The translations under genes were made by a program, and so were the position numbers. A DNA stretch of 36,362 nucleotides from Basidiobolus heterosporus B8920. Lineage: Eukaryota > Basidiobolomycota > Basidiobolomycetes > Basidiobolales > Basidiobolaceae. Where the stretch lies: positions 1-36,362 of the forward strand of contig JNET01035438.1 of assembly GCA_000697455.1 (NCBI GenBank), read 5' to 3'. Shown piece after piece: positions 30,962 to 36,362 of this stretch (position 1 is its first letter; the number at the start of each line of letters is the position of its first letter). The notes under the pieces are model-generated. The model worked only from the letters and a program-made list of their open reading frames with translations. It was not told the origin of the DNA and did not search any database.

Positions 30962-31489
30962 TTAGAAATAATCTTTGTCTGCGCCATCCTTTGCTAGTTC
31001 ATCGGCCAACATGATGCCACGGCAACTCTCTCTACCCACCCAAACGAATTCTACTGAGTAGTCATCGTTGATTCTTTGGCATTGTAGATTCCACAATTTT
31101 ACAAATAAGTCAGTGTTAGCCACCTTGTTTCCCAAGGCGTTCTTCCAGCCATTCTTAATCCATTTGAAAATCCACTTGGTCATCGCATCCACTACGTAAC
31201 GACTGTCAGTACGAAGCTCAACGTCATGATACCGAGTGAAAGATGAGTTGTCTCGAAGTATAGTAAGTGCACGAATGCAAGCAAGAAGTTCAGCTCTCTG
31301 GTTTGTTTGAGGTGTATATGGATCGACTTTTTCGGAGACATTCAACTTATGTCTATTGTTAAACCATACTCCGATACCAGCTGAAGCAAGAGAATGTCCA
31401 TTCGGACAATATTGGCCGTTAAACAAACAGCAACCATCGGTATATACCAATATGGCGTTAGATGGGGTCGTCTTAAAACGATTTACCAT
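30962..31489 (-). CDS. Ribonuclease H (RNase H1 superfamily, fungal type)
   Basis: A 175-residue endonuclease cutting RNA in RNA-DNA hybrids. The catalytic carboxylates are all visible: D18 (VYTDGCC), E67 (QTNQRAELLA), D95 (LRTDSRYVV) and D163 (LADELAKDGA). Between them, AGIGVWFNNRH and MTKWIFKWIKNGW belong to the fold. The protein is a bare catalytic domain without the N-terminal hybrid-binding domain of classical RNase H1, and without a clear mitochondrial presequence. The flexible-loop His of bacterial enzymes is replaced in VGRESC, a form seen in other fungal and retroelement-like RNases H. It is a complete, single-exon gene with an ATG at 31489, not joined to any element, so I call it a host gene. 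Confidence 0.88.
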   Translation of the reverse strand: MVNRFKTTPSNAILVYTDGCCLFNGQYCPNGHSLASAGIGVWFNNRHKLNVSEKVDPYTPQTNQRAELLACIRALTILRDNSSFTRYHDVELRTDSRYVVDAMTKWIFKWIKNGWKNALGNKVANTDLFVKLWNLQCQRINDDYSVEFVWVGRESCRGIMLADELAKDGADKDYF

Positions 31490-31534
31490 AGTAGAAACGT
31501 ACTTGGTAATGAAATTGAATGATGAGTTTATATC

Positions 31535-31579
31535 GCTATCGGGATTAGAGCTATCGTGATTGGAGCTATCGGGGTTAGA
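31535..31579. repeat. 15-bp tandem repeat, 3 copies, RNase H promoter
   Basis: GCTATCGGGATTAGA, GCTATCGTGATTGGA and GCTATCGGGGTTAGA lie end to end at 31535-31579, starting 46 bp upstream of the RNase H start codon. They could be a repeated factor site. Confidence 0.8.
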
Positions 31580-31689
31580 TAATGTTCAGTAAGATACACT
31601 GTTGTATCATCCAAGCAAGACACAATATTACGAAACAACTATTATCTGGGATTTGTCGGTGAATAAATGGTCTTGTTTATGACCCCAAT

Positions 31690-31716
31690 CCTGAGTAATT
31701 AGGTGCTAAGTTATGT
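31690..31716 (-). repeat. Short LTR-like scrap
   Basis: The stretch AATTAGGTGCTAAGTTATGT is nearly identical to the outer edge of the LTR ending at 1305 (AATTAGGTGCTAAATTATGT). It lies in the RNase H/Crh spacer and is probably an old fragment of the same LTR family. Confidence 0.4.
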
Positions 31717-32162
31717 TAACCTAAACCCACATTAGCCCACGAAATTAGCCCACGAAATTAGGCTTATGAATATCTATGTCTTATCTATTGTTTATCAATT
31801 GCTGATAGGCAGGATTTGGTTAATCTTGGGAGTTGCCAGATAACAAATATTAGCCAGTGGAATATTCTTGATGAAGCGAATCCTGCTGTTAAAAATACCT
31901 CTTCCCACCTCGTCCAACCTCTTCCCACTTGATTTGAACCCTTAGCTCTAACAAAAAGATCCAGCTAATCTATTGAAAGATTTCTTAATTTGACAACTAT
32001 TGTTTCCATTGATTTTACCGTGAACTATCTCACTCTCACTCTATTATATTTAGCCGTTTCTAAGATAGGGTTGTTACCATTTGTAGTATATTTCTATAGA
32101 TGATGCCATTAAAAATAACTTTCGGATCTTAGTCTGGCCAGTACAATGAACATCCTGGAGTG

Positions 32163-32170
32163 TATAAATA
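32163..32170 (+). promoter_or_regulatory. TATA box of the Crh-like gene
   Basis: A perfect TATAAATA at 32163-32170, 52 bp before the start codon at 32222. It suggests a regulated, TATA-driven promoter with a short leader. Confidence 0.6.
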
Positions 32171-32221
32171 CAGGCTAGGAGTGAGACATTTAGCAATTAT
32201 TCATTGGTATCCTAATACACT

Positions 32222-33540
32222 ATGACCTTCTTCAAGGTAAGACTCGGCCTAATCTTTTGATTTAGTTGTTGGCCTAACTTTACTTGGTGTAGATTGGCCT
32301 GTTATCTCTGTTGGCCTACTGTGGCAGTCAGGTCAGTGCTGCCGATAATTCTACCTGCACATCCAAATACGCCCCTTGTTACTACCAGGGCGTAGGTTGT
32401 AACGGGGGTCAAAACTGCTTTGCCCTCAATTGCGACGTACAGAAAAGTTATCCCAACAGTTGTTATCCTGCACCATTGTGTGTAAGCTTCACCGATGATT
32501 TCACCAACACAAATGATCTGGTTGAAATATCCAAGTTTAACGGAGACCCATACCTTGGTCCTAAATGGATGACTCTATGGGAGCCGAATTATGCTTCTAT
32601 CGAGAACGGAGAGCTCGTTTTGGGCATGAAACTCAAGACCGAAAAGAATTCTTACGGCCATCCAGAGGGTCAGGGTAGTACTGTGGCTTCCGTTAGGTGG
32701 ATCCAATACGGTAACGTTACTGCTAGAGTAAAGACCGGCTCCGTTACAGGTGGCGTGGTAACCTCGTTCATCATTAAAAATCCTCAGGGCGATGAGATCG
32801 ACTTTGAGTGGGTTGGCGGGAATCCAAGTCAGGTCCAAACCAACTACTACTACGACGGAATTCAATACTACGACCATAATGGCACCACCGTTTATGGAAA
32901 CATGGTGGCTGTTGATGTAGGAGATAACACGTCCTCAGATTATAACGAATACATGATCCAGTGGGAAGAGGAGTTCATCAAGTTCCACGTAAACAAGAAG
33001 GTGGTCAGAACCGTTCACAAGAAAGACACTTGGGATCCTAAGTCGAAAGTATATCAGTTCCCTGCGAGATTGGCTCCTGTTCAACTCTCGATCTGGGACG
33101 GTGGTTCTCAATCCAAGTACACTTCTGAGTGGGCTGGTGGTCCTACTAACTGGAGCAACCCTAACATGGAGTATAAAGCTTACTTTGACTATATTGATGT
33201 TCAATGCAAATACAATGGCAATCAAACTGTGCCATGGGTTACACCTACGATTCCTACCCCTACCCCTACTTCTGTCTTTACCTCTACCTTTGCTACTACG
33301 ACTTCTACTTCACCCATTTCTTCCGTTACATCTTCAACCTCTTTATCTACTTTCACATTAGCTTCCTCCGATTCTATCACCGTTTCCTCTACTTGTACTG
33401 AATTCATTTCCTCCAGTCCTAGCATCAGAAATCAGGCCGATCCTACTATCAATACTTCCGAAAATTCCTGCTCCAATGTACAGTTCGGCTTAACCCTATC
33501 GGCAGCAATACTCCTCCTTGCAAGCTACATACTGTACTAA
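32222..33540 (+). CDS. Crh-like GH16 cell-wall transglycosidase, GPI-anchored
   Basis: A 420-residue secreted enzyme that links chitin to beta-glucan in fungal walls. Exon 1 (32222-32236, MTFFK) joins exon 2 (32293-33540) through a 56-nt GTAAGA...GTGTAG intron in phase 0, completing the signal peptide MTFFKIGLLSLLAYCGSQVS. A Cys-rich N-terminal segment (about 27-68) precedes the GH16 domain. The catalytic motif DEIDFEW carries E173, D175 and E177. WAGGPTNWSNP is the conserved acceptor-side block. A Ser/Thr/Pro-rich stalk (about 310-380) leads to a C-terminal hydrophobic tail (LTLSAAILLLASYILY), a GPI-attachment signal with likely omega residues in NTSENSCSN. Several N-x-S/T sites are present. 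It is typical of Crh1/Utr2-like proteins. Confidence 0.94.
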
Positions 33541-33796
33541 TTGTATGATTGGTGATATTCGAAAAGTCGACGGAACATTTACTTACCATATCGGAGCTAG
33601 ATATACATCGAAAATCATTCCTGCATTCCGGATTTACTAAACCAAACATGTACAGATCTATAGAAAGTATTACCTACCCCTTGTTAGCCCCGCACAGACA
33701 CAACTGGTTACAAATCATTGAACTTACCCGTTGTGCCTAGATTGATTCCTTATTCATCATCATCATAATAAACAAATATTGTCATAGTATTGAGCA

Positions 33797-33858
33797 TTAT
33801 TTATGCATGCTTCAACCACCATCAATGGATATGCTTAATGATGTGCATGCCTAAATAA
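33797..33858. repeat. 14-bp inverted repeat
   Basis: TTATTTATGCATGC (33797-33810) and GCATGCCTAAATAA (33845-33858) are complementary at 13 of 14 positions around a 34-nt spacer. The repeat is about 255 bp past the Crh-like gene. It may be a hairpin or the ends of a tiny decayed element. The surrounding interval 33541-33920 holds no gene. Confidence 0.55.
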
Positions 33859-33920
33859 CCATCTATACTCGATAGTATCCGCATTATTCTTAATAACTTA
33901 CATAGCTTGGTAGCTCTCTA

Positions 33921-34261
33921 CATTGAAATAAATTAGTTTAGCACACAAGTATCCATATATTTAAGTATTCAAGTTATCTTTGTACTTGTGAGATATTCGG
34001 CAAAGTTGACAATGTGTAAGATCATTGAGGATTAGGTATAAAATTGTGTCAACGTTGGATTTATGAAAACTGCCCAAGTGAACTGAAGCTTCTAAAATAT
34101 ACTTCCAGAGCCCTCTAGAGTAGTACATAGCAGCTTCTTTATTTGGTTCTAACAAAGGTTTGAATACCTACTTTTATGGCAATAAATCATGATGGGAAAG
34201 TTCAACACATTCATCATAAATCTGAAGTCATCTCCATTGTTACTGTTCTCATTTTCAATAC
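33921..34261 (+). repeat. Solo LTR of the copia-type family
   Basis: About 340 bp that, read on the minus strand, follows the LTR at 388-738 over most of its length. Shared blocks include TTTGTTAGAAC, AATAAAGAA, TCTAGAGGG and TTCATAAATCCAAC. No gag or pol lies beside it, so it is a solo LTR. It is oriented opposite to the left-end copies and sits about 540 bp upstream of a tRNA-Arg gene. It is a diverged fossil. Confidence 0.6.
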
Positions 34262-34800
34262 TGTATTCATATACTACACAGTAATGAGCTGAAATTGGCA
34301 TAGCTTGATGTCTAATTTCTTACACAAGATGCTACATGTTATTGATAAAGCTTTTTAACAATGGTACAAAGAGTAGAATCATTCAGACTAAGGTGATTAG
34401 TTGAATTGTTCAGCTTCTGGGAGCTCATTACAAGCTTGAGTGGTAAAGGACACATGAGTAAGGGAAGTAAAGGCTTGACTGACAACCAGATCATGTTGCA
34501 AAAAAATGGATTACTACTAGTAGGAAGAGGGTATTGGACTTGAGGTAGTATTATTGAGTTGACAAGATATTGGAACTTAAATGACTTAGAACCTAATTAC
34601 TTGTACCAGATCTGATACTAATAACTTCTCACCTATTGCCCATCTTCCACATCTCACGCTATATAAAGCTTCATTACTCAATTGAAGTATCATCACCTTG
34701 ATTAATCATCCCGCTTCTTGAATAAACCACTCTAGTCCTCCTGATACAGTATAATTCCAAACCAACTGCAATTTTAGTTTATAATTGCATACTCTATTAT
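34262..34800. other. Gene-free spacer before tRNA-Arg
   Basis: 539 bp, AT-rich. A TATATAAAG at about 34662 could be a remnant promoter. No gene was recognised. Confidence 0.4.
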
Positions 34801-34873
34801 GGGGCGTTGGCCTAATGGATAAGGCATCAGACTTCGGATCTGGGGATTGTGGGTTCGAGTCCCATGCGCCTCG
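34801..34873 (+). tRNA. tRNA-Arg (anticodon UCG)
   Basis: A 73-nt cloverleaf without intron. Acceptor stem GGGGCGT pairs with GCGCCTC (two G-U pairs), D-arm GCCTAATGGATAAGGC, anticodon arm TCAGA-CTTCGGA-TCTGG with anticodon TCG, T-arm GTGGG-TTCGAGT-CCCAT. Discriminator base G. It decodes CGA. Confidence 0.9.
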
Positions 34874-35388
34874 TTTTGATTTTACAGTATTAATTGCTAT
34901 ATTAACCTTCGCATATCTTAACATTATATAATATTGATCTTGGTGCACAAAGAACATGCTCTGTTTAGTAGCAAAATCATGAGATATATTATGCTCAATA
35001 TTTAGTATACATAGTTGCCTTTACTATCTGATTTATTTCTATATTTATCAAGGTGTTTGGTCAACTACACTTCATTCCAATCTACTACTATATTTGTAGA
35101 AAATGGCATAATTCGGCCTACTTTACTACTACTGTTGTAATTTCTGACAATTTTGCTTTCACAACGATACGATTGTTCCAATTGTAGGGCCATTGTATCT
35201 ATATTATAACTCTATGTGTATAAAGTAACCACTCACCACTTCCTTGTAATTGTAACACTCTGCTATAAAAGTCTCACACATGGACGAAGTAAATCAAACG
35301 TCATGGTAAGTATAGAGCAAGTTTGTATGGGCATCAGCCACTATCTATATCATTCTGTTATTGCAGTGATGCTATAGGGATATTTATC
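34874..35388. other. Spacer between tRNA-Arg and tRNA-Leu
   Basis: 515 bp, AT-rich. An intron-like GTAAGT...TTGCAG pair at 35308-35366 follows an ATG at 35281, but the implied peptide is only about 20 residues and runs into the tRNA, so I do not call it. Confidence 0.4.
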
Positions 35389-35470
35389 GGTGAGATGGCC
35401 GAGTGATCCAAGGCGCTGCGTTTAGCTCGCAGTCTCTCCGGAGGCGTGGGTTCGAACCCCGCTCTCATCA
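35389..35470 (+). tRNA. tRNA-Leu (anticodon UAG)
   Basis: An 82-nt class II cloverleaf. Acceptor GGTGAGA pairs with TCTCATC, with a long variable arm (TCTCTCCGGAGGC), anticodon arm CTGCG-TTTAGCT-CGCAG, T-arm GTGGG-TTCGAAC-CCCGC and discriminator A, all as expected for Leu. The anticodon reads TAG (codon CUA). Position 37, next to the anticodon, is C rather than the usual G of CUN-reading Leu tRNAs. No intron. Confidence 0.87.
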
Positions 35471-36098
35471 ACCTGTTTTTTTGTATGTTTCTCAATTTAA
35501 TAGGTCACATAGTTAAGTAATCACTAGGATCAGAGTTCAAAAAACAAGATTGTCAAAAGTACTACTTACTCTCTTACTTACAACGTTACTTAATGTACCA
35601 CGATTTCACCATTCTTCTTTGAGAGTGTTGTTGACTTGTGCTCAATGGATTCATGAAGTTGCGAGTTTCTCTGTTGCAGCTGGAGTTCATAAATAAATCA
35701 TTAACCATATAGACTAACTATATTAATAGTTGGCCATACGACATGAAATGAGCCATTTCCAAAGGCCGTATTTGATTGTGGAGATCGACATTTGGGTAAA
35801 TTTGAGGGTCTCATCAAGGTTCGTCAAGAAGGGACTAAAGGGCAGCTATTAGTGGGAAAGATATCTCGAACTCCATCTGGTTGGTTAATAATGTGGAAAT
35901 ATATTCAAACGAATCTTCTTTTCCCCAGATATTCTCCGATGTTTCCATTGCTTATTTAGTCAAATGCCCTTGCGAGTGTATGTCGCTTCATCTTTTTACT
36001 GTAACTAACTTCCCTATCGATCGGCAACTGAGTCTTGTTTACATGCCTTCTTTTTTATATAACTTTCATTTTCCTTCTACTTCTGAGTAAACATGTTA
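35471..36098. other. Spacer between tRNA-Leu and tRNA-Thr
   Basis: 628 bp. A T-run directly follows the tRNA-Leu (TTTTTTTG at about 35475), suited to polymerase III termination. An open stretch at 35881-36090 has no recognised family and is not called. Confidence 0.45.
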
Positions 36099-36170
36099 GC
36101 CTGCTTAGCGCAGTGGTAGCGCGTCAGTCTCGTAAACTGAAGGTCGCCAGTTCAATCCTGGCAGTAGGCA
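36099..36170 (+). tRNA. tRNA-Thr (anticodon CGU)
   Basis: A 72-nt cloverleaf without intron. Acceptor GCCTGCT pairs with AGTAGGC (one G-U), D-arm GCGC-AGTGGTA-GCGC, anticodon arm TCAGT-CTCGTAA-ACTGA with anticodon CGT, T-arm GCCAG-TTCAATC-CTGGC, discriminator A. It decodes ACG. The body resembles elongator tRNA-Met, differing at the middle anticodon base. Confidence 0.88.
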
Positions 36171-36362
36171 AACCTTTTAAAAAGAAATATTTTATGGACT
36201 CGACGGGGAGTAGGTACTTGCTAATAAATTTAATCCGTTAGTTCGAATTTAACCGCCGATTTGTTCAATTGACTCTCTAATGATGTTGTTGATATGGTGG
36301 ACGAAGCTGAAGGGATTGTATGTATCGTGTAGATTCGAAGGAGGGGGGTGTACGAGTCTCTC

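Noticed and set aside
30962-31489. RNase H gene as part of a retroelement
   Set aside because: No reverse transcriptase, integrase or LTR adjoins it, the domain is complete and it has a normal host-gene start. The nearby LTR-like scrap at 31690 is too short to link.
33549-33740. 63-codon plus-strand open frame after the Crh-like gene
   Set aside because: No family resemblance and it lies in the probable 3' UTR.
35281-35405. Tiny ATG with a GT-AG intron running into tRNA-Leu
   Set aside because: The peptide is about 20 residues and overlaps a tRNA gene; splice-like signals occur by chance in AT-rich DNA.
1-36362. CRISPR array, bacterial operon or biosynthetic gene cluster
   Set aside because: No spaced identical repeats, no polycistronic layout and no backbone synthase or tailoring genes. 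The window is ordinary fungal nuclear DNA.

Overview
The window is nuclear DNA from an intron-rich fungus. Fungal markers are a PSP1-domain protein, a TPR/F-box/LRR protein of the Dia2/Pof3 type, a GPI-anchored GH16 cell-wall transglycosidase of the Crh family, a Con7-like zinc-finger regulator and an Mzm1-type LYR protein. Introns are mostly 46-170 nt, GT-AG, often with a CTAAC or CTAAT branch site. Intron density and the presence of XRCC2 and PPP4R2 argue against Saccharomycotina. The sequence alone does not settle the phylum.

Layout. 1-1.7 kb: fossil Ty1/copia-type LTR elements, several LTR copies and two gag N-terminal remnants, all on the minus strand. 3.0-4.1 kb: Con7-like C2H2 factor (-). 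5.6-6.9 kb: RPL3 (-). 8.8-11.0 kb: PSP1 (+). 11.6-13.0 kb: a seven-exon PPP4R2 homologue (+). 13.4-19.3 kb: a minus-strand run of NPC2, DIA2/pof3, a Syn8-type Qc-SNARE and ATP12. 19.5-26.0 kb: a plus-strand run of MZM1, RPL15, a 55-residue membrane protein and the YTA7/ATAD2-type AAA-bromodomain ATPase. 26.4-29.1 kb: DIC1 and XRCC2 (-). 29.5-30.5 kb: SET/NAP histone chaperone (+). 31.0-31.5 kb: RNase H (-). 32.2-33.5 kb: Crh-like GH16 (+). 33.5-36.4 kb: gene-poor, with a solo LTR of the same family as the left end and three tRNA genes (Arg-UCG, Leu-UAG, Thr-CGU).

Most genes were read by hand-splicing. Exon joins were accepted only when both splice sites, the reading phase and the family sequence agreed. 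Functional themes: chromatin and genome stability (YTA7, SET, XRCC2, DIA2, PPP4R2, RNase H), mitochondrial assembly and transport (ATP12, MZM1, DIC1), and ribosome (RPL3, RPL15). ATP12 and MZM1 share one short divergent promoter, as do XRCC2 and SET.

I found no obviously new multi-gene system. The most unusual signals are short decaying tandem repeats (6-15 bp units) in most long intergenic gaps, three of them with G-quadruplex geometry; a tRNA-Leu-UAG with C at position 37; a Qc-SNARE with His at the predicted zero layer; and a bromodomain lacking its acetyl-lysine Asn.
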